A model generated the notes under the pieces. It was not told the origin of the DNA. It did no database searches and was given only the letters and a program-made list of their open reading frames with translations. A program made the translations under genes and the position numbers. Positions 45,200 through 59,763 of a stretch of 64,000 nt of DNA are shown in pieces (the stretch's first letter is position 1; every line of letters starts with the position of its first letter). The stretch comes from Rhizoclosmatium globosum (Eukaryota > Chytridiomycota > Chytridiomycetes > Chytridiales > Chytriomycetaceae), in the NCBI GenBank assembly GCA_002104985.1, contig MCGO01000054.1:1-64000 (forward strand), written 5' to 3'.

Positions 45200-47179
45200 A
45201 TGAAACGGTTCTTTCACTCAACACCAAACTTGTTACGCTCCGTTGACGTCTCTTCCATTCTCGGTTCTTCGTCGATTCGGCGGCTGCGGAAAAGTTTTGA
45301 CATTGAATTCGACGGCGGCGATGCATCAGCTCAAAACTATCCTCTTCAAAAACCGGTTGCCGACTTGAAAGTAGAGTTTGTCTCTGGAGATGGAAAAGGA
45401 ATCTGTGTTAAAGATGGGCGCGTGTTTGTTGCTCCACTGGTTTGTGTGCCATTTAGTGGTTATTGAGTAGGTGTGTTGATGCTGTGATAGGTCTTGCCTG
45501 GCGAGATTGTTACCCTCAAACCATATGCAAATATATCCACGGTCAGTCTATGTGATCTTGTGAGGGTGCAGCAGAGCAGCCCTGACCGTGTTGACCCAAA
45601 GTGCAACAAGTTCACCAAATGCTCTTCTTGTTCTTACCAGCACTGGTCTTACCCAAAGCAACTTGAGCATAAACATCAAGTCATCAAATCTCTCTTTACA
45701 GATATGGTGGAGCAAGGACTCTTGGATGAAAGTATCATCAAACCATTCCAGGAATCACCTCGGCAATACGGCGTTCGAAATAAGCTCACTCCCCACCATC
45801 CTCAAATTAAAGCAAATTCAAAGCTCGAAGCTGTTGGATTCTTAGAACGAGGAAGGCAAAAGACTGTTATCGATGTAGATTATTGCCCCATTGCTACAGA
45901 CGCAGTCAACGAAGGTTTACGGAGGATACGATCCGGATTAGTTGGATCTGTCAAACCCGTTCATCGACTGGGATCAACGTATTTGATTCGGCAAAGCTTA
46001 AGTCCCCAAACATCAACTCAAACCAAACAACCCCTTCCACCATTCTCTGAACCACCTGCGAAAGGCGAAGTACACTCGAGAACAATGAATCTTGAAGATT
46101 TCATCAAAAGAATCAAGACAGAACCCAATCCTCTCCGCTCACTTGATTCCTTTTCAACATCCAAAATACCACTCGGACAGCAACTCAAGCTAACACCCAC
46201 AACAACCATCCAACCATATCCCCCAAAGCATCTTCATCCATACCCCGTAACATCTACAAAATCCACTATACTTGACATAGTTAACGGCCACGCATTCCGA
46301 ACACCATCCGACTCATTCTACCAAAACAACTCCCACATCCTTCCATACCTCGTAACCCACATCTCCAACCAACTCACAACCCCACCTCACCTGAAAACTG
46401 ATATTCTTATTGATGCCTACTGCGGCACAGGACTCTTTGCCCTCACTCAATCACACCACTTCAAAACAGTCCTTGGAATCGAACTGGACCCAACGTCCAT
46501 CACGTGGGCGCGACAAAACGCAATCGACAATGGAATAGAAAACACCCGGTTCCTGGCTGGAGATGTCTCTGCTCTTTTTCAGAATGTTCCGGTTCTGGTT
46601 GCACAGACGGACCCGTCGATTCCACGGGATAGGTTAGGAGAGCATGTTAGTTTGATTGTGGATCCACCAAAGACAGGATGCACGCCTGCGTTTTTGGAAC
46701 AGGTTATGCGGTTGAATCCGAGAGTGATTGTTTATGTTTCGTGTAATCCTGCCACGCAGGTTCGCGATTTGTTGGCGATGCATGGGTATGCGGAGAATGG
46801 AGTTCCGCCGCCTACGTTTACGGGTAGCGTTGGCGGTATGGTTCGTGGGGAGGAGGAGGCTGGGAAGGTTAATTTGGGGTTGGAGCAGAATCAGGTTTTG
46901 TATCTTGGAGGAAAGAAGATTATTCGTAGACGGGATCGGATTGAGAAAGTTGATGTTGTGGAGGTGCAGGATTTGCCGGCAGCAGAGACCATGTTTGTTT
47001 CACCAGAGAGTGGCATTGGTAAGCAAGTGAATATGAAGGGACAGGTTGAGCCTGTTACGCTGCTGAAGGTGAAAGGTTACAAGGTGACAGAGGTCAAACC
47101 CTTCGATATGTTTCCACAATCACATCGGACTGAAGTTGTAGTGACGCTTGTTCGGGAAGATTATGTTGATGCAAAATAA
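45200..47179 (+). CDS. TRM2: tRNA (uracil-5-)-methyltransferase, TRM2/RumA family
   Basis: Exons 45200-45439 and 45491-47179 (donor GTTTGT, acceptor GTGATAG) give 642 residues. The start MKRFFHSTPNLLRS looks like a mitochondrial targeting peptide; an in-frame ATG at 45164 would overlap the stop of the previous gene. An iron-sulfur-type Cys cluster lies near residue 115 (C-x5-C-x2-C, CNKFTKCSSC). The C-terminal half is a SAM methyltransferase: DAYCGTGLFAL, a LIVDPPKTGC motif, and VYVSCNPATQ with the nucleophilic Cys. It should methylate C5 of uridine 54 in tRNA. A low-complexity insert sits between the two halves. An additional mitochondrial role is possible. Confidence 0.88.
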
Positions 47180-47223
47180 AGAGCAGGCATTTATTTAGCG
47201 CGAGAAGATAACTGAAACTTGAT

Positions 47224-48687
47224 TTACTTTCCAACGTAAGCAGCCTTGACAAACTTGGCAATGGTCTGCAGCTGAATGTTGGAAGTTCCCTCATAAATAG
47301 CGCCAATACGAGAATCTCTGTAGAACTTCTCAATTGGGAATTCTCTTGTGAATCCAACTCCTCCGACCCATTCAATGGCCTTGGATGACGCACGCTCAGC
47401 AACCTGGGATGAGTAAAGCTTAGCCATAGCAGCTTGCTTGACCTAAACTGGAATGTTAGGAGCCACTTATAACATAGTCTTGAAAACACTCACGAAGTCT
47501 TTGCCCTCTTCCTTCAGTCGGGCCGCGTTATAAGTCAGCATTCTGGCAGCCTCAATCTCAGTGGCAATCTGGGCGTACTGGAACTGCATTCCCTGGAAGT
47601 CACCAATAAAAGAACCAAACTGCTTTCGCTGGAACATGTATGGCAAAGCCTCATCCACAGCACCTTGGGCGAGTCCAATCATTTGCGCCGCAATACCAAT
47701 ACGACCCTCGTTCAAAATCTCAATCGCATACTTGTATCCCTTTCCAATTTCACCCAAGATGTTCTCGGCTGGGACCTTGATGTCATCAAAGGAAAGACCG
47801 CAGGTGGATGAAGCTCTGATACCGAGCTTGATTTCCTTCTTTGCAATCTTGACGCCGTCAGCACGGTCGACAATGAAGCATGTAATTCCCTTGTATCCCT
47901 TGGATGGGTCCACGTTGGCAAAGACGAGGAAGATGTCGGCTTCGTAGGAGTTTGTAATCCACATTTTGGAGCCGTTGAGGATGTAGTAGTCGCCTTGCTT
48001 TTCGGCGCGGGTTTGGAGGGCGAACGCGTCAGATCCTGAGCCAGCTTCTGAGAGACAGAAGCATCCGACAGTGTCTGTAGCGAGACGGGGAAGGTATTTC
48101 TCCTTTTGTGCTTCAGTTGCGTATTTGTTGAAGAGAGTGGCAACGAGGGTGTTTTGGACGTCACAGACGACAGACACACTTGGGTCCACCTTTGCAAGTT
48201 CTAGTTGGGTTGTCATTATTCAGTGAAATTCCTGGAAAGTATACTCTGATAATGAACACACCTTCAATCGTCAACACAGCAGACATGAACGAAGACTCAG
48301 CACCGCCATATTTGGATTCAGTTTCAATCGCCATCAATCCTTGGTCGAACAAGGCTGGAAAATAGCTCAATAGTCAGTTTTGCGATTCTATTCCAGCTTT
48401 GCATCGAGGCAACGTACCCTTCAACACTGACTTGTCCAACAACTCAGCCTCGTCCATGGCTCTCACTTTTGGGCGAACGACTTCATTGGCAAACTTGGCA
48501 ACTGCGAATAAGGCCGGATTAATAATGTACGTAGTTTTGCAGTTTTTATAGTACCAGAATCACGAAGGAGAGTCTCTTCATCAGAGAGCGTGTAAAGCGA
48601 CGAAAGAGTGGCTTCGTGTCTGACTCCTCCAAAGCGGAACGAGGTTGTTGCAGCCCGGGTGATGGAGCGGGTGGCAAGGCGGAACAT
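47224..48687 (-). CDS. ACADSB: Short/branched-chain acyl-CoA dehydrogenase, mitochondrial
   Basis: Five exons (48687-48555, 48501-48418, 48354-48262, 48200-47494, 47442-47224) join in phase to 411 residues. The basic N-terminus ([17 protein letters not shown]) should be a mitochondrial presequence. Family signatures: [79 protein letters not shown]. The catalytic Glu sits in [10 protein letters not shown] (Glu390). It oxidises short or branched acyl-CoA (isoleucine/fatty acid breakdown) with FAD, passing electrons to ETF. The match is closest to the ACADSB subfamily by these blocks. Confidence 0.92.
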
Positions 48688-48880
48688 TTTTTGAAGGTGA
48701 GTTTTTTGGACAGAGAGACGTGTGCCACATGGGTAGTACCCTCGTGCTATATTATCTTCAGATCCGTTTTCTGTTCAGAACGAGTTTATTGTTGCATCAA
48801 TTATCTCACACGTTCTTAATATTCCCTTCATCCATGGGAAACCCCAATCCCACAATCATCCACATCGGAAAGTATGCAAT

Positions 48881-50187
48881 TTAGCTGAGGATATCGTTAA
48901 ATGGCCTCATTGGCAATTTCAATCCAGGCAACAGTGGTCCTGAGAGAACCATTGCCTCGATATATTTGGTTGCTTCCACTTTAGGTGGTTTGTTAACGAG
49001 AACTGACTTTAAGAGCGCGTGAATGTTCTCTGAAGACAGATTTAGTAAACAGACTGCGAATGTATCGATAGCCGTTTACCATGGATTTGTTGGTCGCTCC
49101 ATTGTGTTTGGCAAATATCTGGAAGAATCCAATTTTCAGTTGAAAAGTTCTGATTTTGCAGTGACTACAAACCCATTGTAACGATTCCCTGGGAATCTGC
49201 TGAGAACTTTGTTACTGACTTGATAGAGTTGATCATTCCAGCAATATCATCAGACACGGTTCCTCTTCCAGGACTTGGCATCAAACCTACGGAAGATTTA
49301 AATATCAGAAAATATATCACATCTTTCGAGAAACATACCCTTTGGACCGAGGAACTTGGCAATTTTGAGAACGATTGGGAACATTTCCTTGGTCGCGAGA
49401 CAACGGTCAAATACCAGTTCTCCCTTTTCGATCTATGCACGCACATTGAAATTCACTCGATTATTGACGAATATTCAGGTTGCTCCGCAAAACCAAAACC
49501 CTCACCTTCTCCAACAACTCTTCTCCTCCAACAATCTGTGCACCAAGCCTTGTAGCCTCCTCCGCATGCTTTCCCTACACACACAAAATGCAATAGATGA
49601 GTTCTTCTTCAGATTCCACAGTTTCCTGATATTCAAACTCACAGTTGCAAAGACCAACAACTTCTCCGATAAGCCTGCCCCATCAGCAAGAGAAGCAGTA
49701 TCAACGACATGCGGCAAAGAAACATCGCCACGAATTGGTTTTGAGCCTTCTTCAGGCTTTGGACAGAGGATGTGGATGGATAGAGTTTTGTTTTCGCTCA
49801 TTGAGTACATCTGATTATTGATTCGACATTAGACATCAATACAGAGTGATTCGAATGGATTCGCCAAGATCAGTAAGATAGATTCGTTCGTTCTTGCTAT
49901 GGGAGTCTGCAGGATGGGATAAAGAAGGTAGCTTACACGCAAGGCAGCCATGGCATCCGACAGCGTAACATTCGTTTGGTTTTCGACATCTCGCAGTGCT
50001 TTCTTCTGTTTGTTATATAGTTTTCTGTCGTAGGCTCTGACTGAGGACCAGAGGAAGGGTGTTTGCTTCCGTGATGAAGGAGAAGTTAGCTTTCCCTGCA
50101 CATCCAACAATCAGATGTCGCATGAATGAATACCTTTGGCGCAAGAGACGAGACTGGAGCTCTGACAAGGAAACGAGAAGCAATCAT
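48881..50187 (-). CDS. MRPL1: Mitochondrial large-subunit ribosomal protein uL1m
   Basis: A multi-exon gene. The first exon (50187-50134) is MIASRFLVRAPVSSLAPK, a classic mitochondrial presequence. It joins exon 50095-49937 (KLYNKQKKALRDVENQTNVTLSDAMAALR), then a block starting 49810. The L1 core follows (GELVFDRCLATKEMFPIVLKIAKFLGPKGLMPSPGRGTVSDDI), with the last exons ending NIHALLKSVLVNKPP and PFNDILS. At least eight exons are needed. It belongs to the L1 stalk of the mitoribosome. The start codon is only 25 bp from that of the divergent PEX6. Confidence 0.85.
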
Positions 50188-50212
50188 TTGTGGAAGAAAG
50201 GGAAAAGAGAAA
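50188..50212. promoter_or_regulatory. 25-bp gap between divergent start codons
   Basis: The ATG of uL1m (minus) and the preferred ATG of PEX6 (plus) are 25 bp apart. An in-frame upstream ATG for PEX6 at 50126 would even place its start inside the uL1m gene. The 5' untranslated regions must be very short or overlap. Confidence 0.4.
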
Positions 50213-53531
<3,319 letters not shown>

Positions 53532-53718
53532 ATTTTGAAAGTATGGAATGTCTGGAATGTCTGGAATCCTTTCGATTCTGATTTGATTATTGTTTGCAAC
53601 AGAAAAAATGTTATATATCAGAGTGAAGTGGCATCTATAGAGCATGGTAGACAATAGGAATATCTGAATAAATTGTACAAGTCAGCACACCCATTCCCAT
53701 TGTTGACAATTTCTATGC

Positions 53719-55255
53719 ATGATGAAAACACATCGTAAAGCTCCCGCCTCCTTCCGCACTTCCCGCGGTGCTATCGCACTTCTAGGACTATCAATTTTAT
53801 CTATCGTTCGAATATTAACATATCGTTGGGGCTCGATCAGGCTGAAATCGTCGAATGTTGATTCTCTGCACAATAATGCTGACAAGGAATGGGTCGACTT
53901 CCTCTATGGACCTCATACAAATCTTAATTTGACGCATGGATACGATGCGAAATCTTCGATAGCTTGTGGAGGGCAGAGTTTGACAGCTCTCAGTGACAGA
54001 CAAAACAGTCCAGGCTTTTGGACTTTGACACAACATGAAGGAGGATTCATGATACAGCCTAAAAACGCCAGTTTACTGCCATGCCCATATTTGAGCAATA
54101 TATCATTTTCAGTCACGCTTGAAAACTGCACAACGGATCCCATATTTCATTTTCCGCTCGGGAACGCGGTTGCAACAGACATATACCAGGATCATATCAT
54201 ATTTATGCATCTTTAAGTCTGAACAGATACTTGCCTGAGAGGAAGTACATTCTGACTGCAGAATTAACTGAGACTAAAGTCAGCACTAAGCCAGGTATGC
54301 TTATTCACGGGGTTTCCAATGTCTTAATACCCTCTGTTAACTCGATTTAATTAGGCCATACAATTCCTCCTCTAAAACTCGAATCCCAAAGATTCGAACT
54401 GAAAAATCAAGGGATAAAGGAAAAGCACCTTTGTGCCGCCCACCAATTGGAGGCTCTTCATGCATACCGCGATAGTAATTCATTGGTTTTAGCCGACTGT
54501 GATATTCCAAACTATGCACGAAGGACCTCCTCTATCACCACCCAGGCAAACAACATCAATGGATTCATATGGTGGGGAGCTCCGACACAAGAAAAAGCTT
54601 TCAACGACTAGTGTACCATAAGTTGAACTTGACGAAATGCTATCGGTCCAAAAACAACCCTTATGGTTCAGAAATATGCACGTTTCCTCTCAACGCGACA
54701 ACACCACCAATACATGGCATCTCCTTTGCTGTATTTTCACATTATAATCAATGGAAGCCCCTTTCCAATGAAACATACTATCAAAAAGCATTCATCGGGT
54801 GGACGTTATCACGTCTCTGGGGGCAAGAACCATTCTCAGCATTTCTTCCACCACGACGATACCCCAAAGACAGATTTCTTCGGTCTCGTATTGAATATAC
54901 TCAACCAGGTCCCATCAGAATAATTGTTGGCGTCGGGACTCAATATGATCGTCACATTCCACTCGAAATTAAACACATTATGAACGCAACTTTCGAGCAT
55001 ATATATCGACAGGACGAGAAGGCATGGTACTGGGAGACTGCGCGATTTGTGACTGGCGCGTATAAGAAGGAAGGAAGAGGCGCTGTTCTGAATCAAGTTG
55101 TAAAAGAGGCATGTAAGCAGGTGCAGATCAAGTTTTTGGATCTGACTGGGTTTGGAACGGCATGGGGAACTAAGAAAATTGTGGGAAATGAAGATGATAC
55201 GGTGTACGATCGAATAGCGGATTTGTATTTGTATGATTTGGGATTCCGCATTTAA
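53719..55255 (+). CDS. Type II membrane / secreted-type protein, unknown, two frameshifts
   Basis: The N-terminus (MMKTHRKAPASFRTSRG then AIALLGLSILSIVRIL) is a signal anchor. A lumenal domain follows with many NxS/T sites and paired Cys (SIACGGQSL, LLPCPYLSN, LENCTTDP). The frame breaks near 54195-54210 and resumes as LNRYLPERKYILTAELTE, then spans an intron (GTATGC..AATTAG, about 54295-54354). It breaks again at A5 (54592-54596) and continues to LYLYDLGFRI at the stop. Both breaks need one added base. I do not recognise the family; the surface-glycoprotein layout is inferred from the anchor and glycosylation sites. Confidence 0.55.
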
Positions 55256-55498
55256 AAGGAAAAGAACGAAACAAAAGAACGATCTAATCCGCGTTTTTCA
55301 TATATATTTGTTGATGTGTGGCGACGACAAACACCTGTGACGACTACGCCACAACCGAGTTTGATGAGTACGATGAAACCGAAAGTTATTACGATAGTCT
55401 CCGGATCCAATCCCCAACGCGATTGAGGCGTAGCACCCTGCATCTGAGTTTGAGTCCACCCTTCATTATATATTAAGCTGAAGAATATCAGTCTTGGA

Positions 55499-56067
55499 AT
55501 GCATTTGCAATTCGGGGAAGTCGAATCACCCAAAAACTTTGACAAGCTTGTTACATGTTCGTGCGCCAAACTCGACGAAAACCTTTCCACCAAAATCGAA
55601 ACAACAATGTCTGTACACTATCAAGACTTTCCTGTACAATTTCTCGGGGATGCAAAACAAAATCTCGTTACTTCACGATAAACCTTGAAATGGCGTACGT
55701 TTTCGCGTATTTGCCATCCAAAAACAATGTTACGACATTGTTTGAAATGAACCAGCGCGATTCGGAAATCGCCGTTGAAGGTTCAAGCCAATAGTTACAA
55801 GTGGATTTTGAATCTGAGTTGGCCTCTGGATGGAAGCAGTACTTGATTAATAAGACTGTTAATGTGCGCAAGAGACAGTCTGTCTTGATTGAGGCTTCTG
55901 AAAAAGGTTTGGAAGCGGAGGAGTTAACGTGGGAAATGGAACTCCTCCTAAAGAATAACTCGAGTATTATGCGGAATAAAGAAATAGCCTGTCCTTTTCG
56001 TTGCTATCACATCTTAATGGAGAGAATTTATATAGCAAGATTGTTGTCAATATTGGGATTACAATAA
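55499..56067 (+). pseudogene. Decayed or mis-sequenced unknown gene
   Basis: The plus strand reads protein-like sequence beginning MHLQFGEVESPKNFDKLV and SVHYQDFPVQFLGDAKQ. One base seems missing in an A4 run near 55660. It resumes as YFTINLEMAYVFAYLPSK, meets a TAG at 55791-55793, and continues in the same frame as VDFESELASGWKQYLINK to LLSILGLQ. Lys and Leu codons (AAG, TTG) look like those of true genes. A minus-strand alternative with a membrane-like segment (55252-55593) exists but explains less of the region. I do not recognise the family. Confidence 0.4.
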
Positions 56068-56070
56068 TAA

Positions 56071-56152
56071 GACAACGTGGCCGAGCGGTTAAGGCGATAG
56101 ACTAGAAATCTATTACTCTCTGAGTGCGCAGGTTCAAGTCCTGCCGTTGTCG
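56071..56152 (+). tRNA. tRNA-Ser (AGA anticodon)
   Basis: The acceptor stem GACAACG pairs with CGTTGTC. The D arm reads GGCCGAGCGGTTAAGGC, the form typical of serine tRNAs. The anticodon stem TAGA/TCTA closes the loop CTAGAAA with AGA at the centre. There is a long variable arm (CTCTCTGAGTG) and a T arm GCAGGTTCAAGTCCTGC. No intron. A TTTT terminator follows at about 56157-56160. Confidence 0.95.
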
Positions 56153-56371
56153 TCTCTTTTCATCCTTGTTGTTTGGTGGTTGGTGGTTGGTGTGTGGTGT
56201 GGGTGTTTGTTGTGGCTGGAGGAAGTACAAAATGGCATTCAACGCGTCCAATTTTTCTGTTTTACGCACGCACAATATGTAGTTTATGTATGACTGCATG
56301 CGAAATTCTACAGTGTTAGGCTTCCACTCGCACCAACTCACAATACACCAACATCCCAAACACTAAAAGGC

Positions 56372-56460
56372 TGCCTTCTACCAGATTTGAACTGGTGGCC
56401 TCCTGCTAGCTGTTCTACCGATACTAGGCAGGCGATCTGACCAACTGAGCTAAGAAGGCA
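56372..56460 (-). tRNA. tRNA-Thr (AGT anticodon) with a short intron
   Basis: Acceptor stem TGCCTTC with GAAGGCA; D arm TTAGCTCAGTTGGTCAGA; anticodon stem CCTGC/GCAGG; T arm CACCAGTTCAAATCTGGT. The 21-nt anticodon loop can be split into CTAGTA + intron TCGGTAGAACAGCT + A, which gives anticodon AGT and a 14-nt intron after position 37, the standard place. TTTT lies just beyond the 3' end. Confidence 0.88.
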
Positions 56461-56784
56461 GTTGCGAGAGGGGTGAATAAGTTGTAAACAATCAATAATT
56501 TTCCGAAAACCCGGAATTTCGGGATTTCTTCACTTTTCTTATTCATAATTATTATTAATGATAAACGATAAACACGGCTCTTCCTTCAAGCTCCTTTTTT
56601 TTGACTTATTACTACGAATCCTCTTCAAACCCCCTTCAATTCTTTTCAACCAAGTCACCTCTTTTTCTACTTCATCAATCAATTTCTATTTCACGCGTAA
56701 TTCAAGAGAGTTTAATGCTAGAAGATATTGGTGCATCAACCTTTCTTCACTTCCCAGTCATCAAAAACAAGCAACAAAAATATA

Positions 56785-57027
56785 ATGGCGAAAAAGATCA
56801 GCTACCGTAAGAAACAATCAAAACAACCGCTAACACCATCCAAGAAACCCTTATCAAATCCACCAAGACGATTGAAACCTCGATTTCCGCCACGAAAATC
56901 GAATTCTTTTCCGAAGGGAGTGGCGATTGCGTCGATTCCAGTCTGTTGCCCTACATCTGCAAAAGATTCCAAGACATTCCAACACGGTCAGCAAGTGCAA
57001 ATCTTTGGTTTGCGTAAGGAGAAGTAG
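56785..57027 (+). CDS. Possible small basic protein
   Basis: An 80-residue frame from ATG: MAKKISYRKKQSKQPLTP, Lys/Arg/Pro-rich, then FPKGVAIASIPVCCPTS and a basic end. The composition could be a ribosome- or nucleolus-associated small protein, or chance. No family recognised and no partner exon seen. Confidence 0.25.
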   Translation: MAKKISYRKKQSKQPLTPSKKPLSNPPRRLKPRFPPRKSNSFPKGVAIASIPVCCPTSAKDSKTFQHGQQVQIFGLRKEK

Positions 57028-57177
57028 CATGTTGAATAGCCTTGTCAGTCAGATCATCAATGAGGGAGTTCTACACCATAATAATTAGTCATCACCCGTA
57101 TTCCATCCAAAACACAAACCTCGCGTTTAATAGCGGCTCTCTGGTTTGGGTGTGGCAAATGGATAATGTGGTCTACG

Positions 57178-57810
57178 TTACGGTTGGGAACTTGTCGACC
57201 AGGATCTTGGTGACGAGGCCTTGAGTGATTTAGTCCATAACAAAGTCTGGGGTGAGGAGTTTGGCGACAGTTGATTTGGGAATGTTCTGGCCAGAGAGGA
57301 GGGCTTGGACGACGCTATTCTGTTGGTATTGGTGCTGGATTTCTTGATGAGCTTTTTGATTTTGGGAGGGAGGTTAGGAGAGGGGAGAAAGGGACATTGG
57401 AAACACACTAAGCTCATCGCGTTGACGGTCTGAACGAGCTCATCGGCAATGTTGGCTGTGGCAGCCTGCATGATGCTGATACCGTTAACGCCAGAGTCGT
57501 TGTGCTATAGTTCGAGAATTCGTTGTTGTTGTAACAGCCATTGTTGACGCGTTATCCAAGGCTTACTATATTCTAGAAACGTGATTTAAATACTCATAAT
57601 TCTTTTTCAAGACGCCAACCTGATGATCGTAGTAGCGTTGGCCAAGACTGTGGGCGAAATCCAAGCCAGGGAAACCAAGAAGACAGTCAAACCTTGAAAA
57701 CCAAGAAAACAATCCGAGGAAGAATACCATGGCCCTGGGTAACGAGCGATTGGGGCTTGGACACCAATGAAAGACTGGTTGTAGCATTCAGATTGAGGAA
57801 AGTATTGCAT
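57178..57810 (-). pseudogene. Decayed gene fragment
   Basis: The minus strand shows linked protein-like pieces: a hydrophobic signal-like segment (GLTVFLVSLAWISPTVLA, about 57630-57700), then YYDHQVGVLKKNYEY, then QRILEL, a TAG, HNDSGVNGISIMQAATANIA. After a possible intron (GTGTGT..AAAAAG) come QHQYQQNSVVQALLSG, QNIPKSTVAKLLTPDFVMD, a TAA, and ITQGLVTKILVDKFPTV. Both stops interrupt one frame that continues on each side. No complete frame remains. I do not recognise the family. Confidence 0.4.
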
Positions 57811-58096
57811 TTTGAGTTGGCTATTCAGAGTTGTATAGTGTTCAGTTCAAAAAAAGGGTCTGAACCCATTTTTTTGTGAAAGGGGATCTTTGTCGAATTT
57901 CAGAATGAGACTGCCTCCAAATAGTTATTTAAAGAAAAGAGGAAGAAAGGATGTGAAGGGGAAACAGCGATGCGACGGATGGACGTCAAGTTCTTCATTG
58001 AAGAGAGATACTCTAACCTGTGTTCATACTCTTTACCATTTTGACGGCGACACACAGAATGCGTTTTTGTCAGGAAAACAGTTGAGACGAAAAGCG

Positions 58097-58168
58097 TGAC
58101 CCCTACGTGATTTGAACACGCAACCTTTCGCTTTGGAGACGAACGCGCTACCGTTGCGCCAAGGAGTC
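58097..58168 (-). tRNA. tRNA-Trp (CCA anticodon)
   Basis: Acceptor stem GACTCCT with AGGGGTC; D arm TGGCGCAACGGTAGCGC; anticodon stem TTCGT/GCGAA around loop CTCCAAA with CCA at the centre; T arm GCGTGTTCAAATCACGT. Length 72, no intron. A TTTT run follows the 3' end on the minus strand. Confidence 0.95.
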
Positions 58169-58294
58169 GTTAATCAGATGGAACGAATATTTATACAAGT
58201 TATATGTACATGAAGCACATCCGTTTGCATTCCTCTTTCGCGATAACAGTGTTATGCGTGGCCACCATTGAAGCCGAAAGCAGAATTTATTCAC

Positions 58295-59632
58295 CTACAA
58301 TTTACTGGCCCTACTCTCTTTCTGCAACAACCACTCCAAAATCTGTGGAGTGTAATACGTAATCACAATCGACGCACCGGCACGCAAACAAGCCTCCGTA
58401 GCCTCCATAACCCCCACCTTCAAATCAAAAACCTTGTTCTGAGCAGCGTGCCAGAGCATAGCGTACTCTCCAGAGACCTGGTACACAGCCAAAGGAAGAT
58501 CCGGATGAGCCTCACGCGTGTCACGAACAAGATCGAGGTACGGGTACCCAGGTTTCACCATCAACATGTCTGCGCCTTCTTGAGCGTCACGTGCGTTGGC
58601 GCGACGAGCGAGGGCGCGTGAGTTTGGTGGGAGCTGGTACCGTTTTCTGTCGCCGGAGGCTGGAGAGGAGCATGCAGCGTCTCTGTTAGGTTTGGTTTTA
58701 GTTTTTTTAATTCTTGTGGAGACTGAACTCTTTCGTTCAAACTGTCATTTCTATTTCGACTTCGTCGATTTATATGCTCGCTCCGCTCGCACCATTCCTT
58801 TCTGTTGTCATTTATTTTCGACTCCGTCGATTTCACTGCTCGCTACGCTCGCACTCCTTCGAATCTGCTATCATAACTTTTCGAATCCGTCGCAAACTCC
58901 GTTGAGACTTTGTCGATTTCTGTGCTCGCTACGCTCGTACTTCCACTTCGTCGCGTGACTCCGTCTGCTCGCACAAATTTACCTAAAAGGGCCATAGAAA
59001 CCACTAGCGAATTTCGCCGAGTAAGCCAATACAGCGACATTCCCATTGAGGCCATTGAGACGCAGAATATCCTTGATGGCGCCAATGCGCCCATCCATCA
59101 TATCCGAGGGAGCAATGACATGGCAGCCAGCCTGAGCATACTTCAAAGAAATCTGAGCCAGACGGGCGATAGAGAGCGGGTTGTTTATAGAGCCGTCCTG
59201 GTTGAGGACGCCGCAGTGGCCGTGGTCCGAGTAGGGACACAGACAGACATCGCAGGCCACGAGCAAGTCCGGAAAACAAGTCCGAATAAGCTTAATTGCG
59301 CTGATGACGGGCCCTGAGTCATCGTCGGCAGCCGAAGCCGAAGCGTCCTTTTTGATGCCGTCGTTGTCGTTGTCGTTTGGAACGCCAAAAAGAAGCACCG
59401 ATTTGAGTCCGTTTAAAACGAGCGGCGAAAGAAAGGCCGCGAGTCGGTTGACGCCGAACCGCGACACGCCGGGCATTGCCGCAATCGGCTCAATCGCATC
59501 CGCCGATGACGTCACAAACACCGGAAGCATCAGCGATGATGACGTAAGCACGTTCGGCTGCGTGGACCACTCGCGGAGGAGTGCGTGCGAGACAGACGAG
59601 TGCAGTGTGTGTGTGTGCTCAACGGGCGCCAT
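58295..59632 (-). CDS. hemB: Delta-aminolevulinic acid dehydratase (porphobilinogen synthase)
   Basis: Exons 59632-58983 and 58682-58295 join in phase to 345 residues, the usual length. The enzyme condenses two aminolevulinate molecules to porphobilinogen in haem synthesis, in the cytosol. Visible residues: the zinc-site cysteines in [15 protein letters not shown], the two active-site lysines in [14 protein letters not shown] (Lys207) and [12 protein letters not shown] (Lys260), and the signature [13 protein letters not shown]. The single intron is 300 nt, much longer than most here, and is filled with a repeated unit (see 58683-58982). A short Ala/Asp-rich insert (about residues 95-110) is unusual. 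Confidence 0.95.
58683..58982. repeat. Intronic repeat of paired near-palindromes in hemB
   Basis: The hemB intron holds three copies of a composite unit: CGAYTYCGTCGATTT or GACTTTGTCGATTT followed by TGCTCGCTNCGCTCGYAC, at about 58758-58788, 58818-58852 and 58906-58940, with further partial copies. Both halves are near-palindromic. Similar GAGCGAAGCGAAC strings appear in the first RhoGAP intron (about 6617-6632) and CTCGTTCCTCGCAC strings in the second INTS4 intron. Confidence 0.75.
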
Positions 59633-59763
59633 CTTGTCTTGTGAGAATCAATCAATCAATTCAATGGAACAGCTAGAAAAGAGAAAAGAATAAATATTAT
59701 CCTTTTTTAATAATGAATTGTGTCTGCTAATCGATGTTATCTGCTGCAAAGTCAGGAGAGTTG

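Noticed and set aside
55252..55593. Minus-strand frame with a membrane-like segment
   Set aside because: It could be extended upstream by a plausible intron, but the plus-strand reading explains more of the region with gene-like codon use. Not fully excluded.
55780..57520. Stop-codon reassignment (TAA/TAG as glutamine)
   Set aside because: Many intact genes here end at TAA, TAG or TGA with normal lengths, so the in-frame stops belong to decayed genes.
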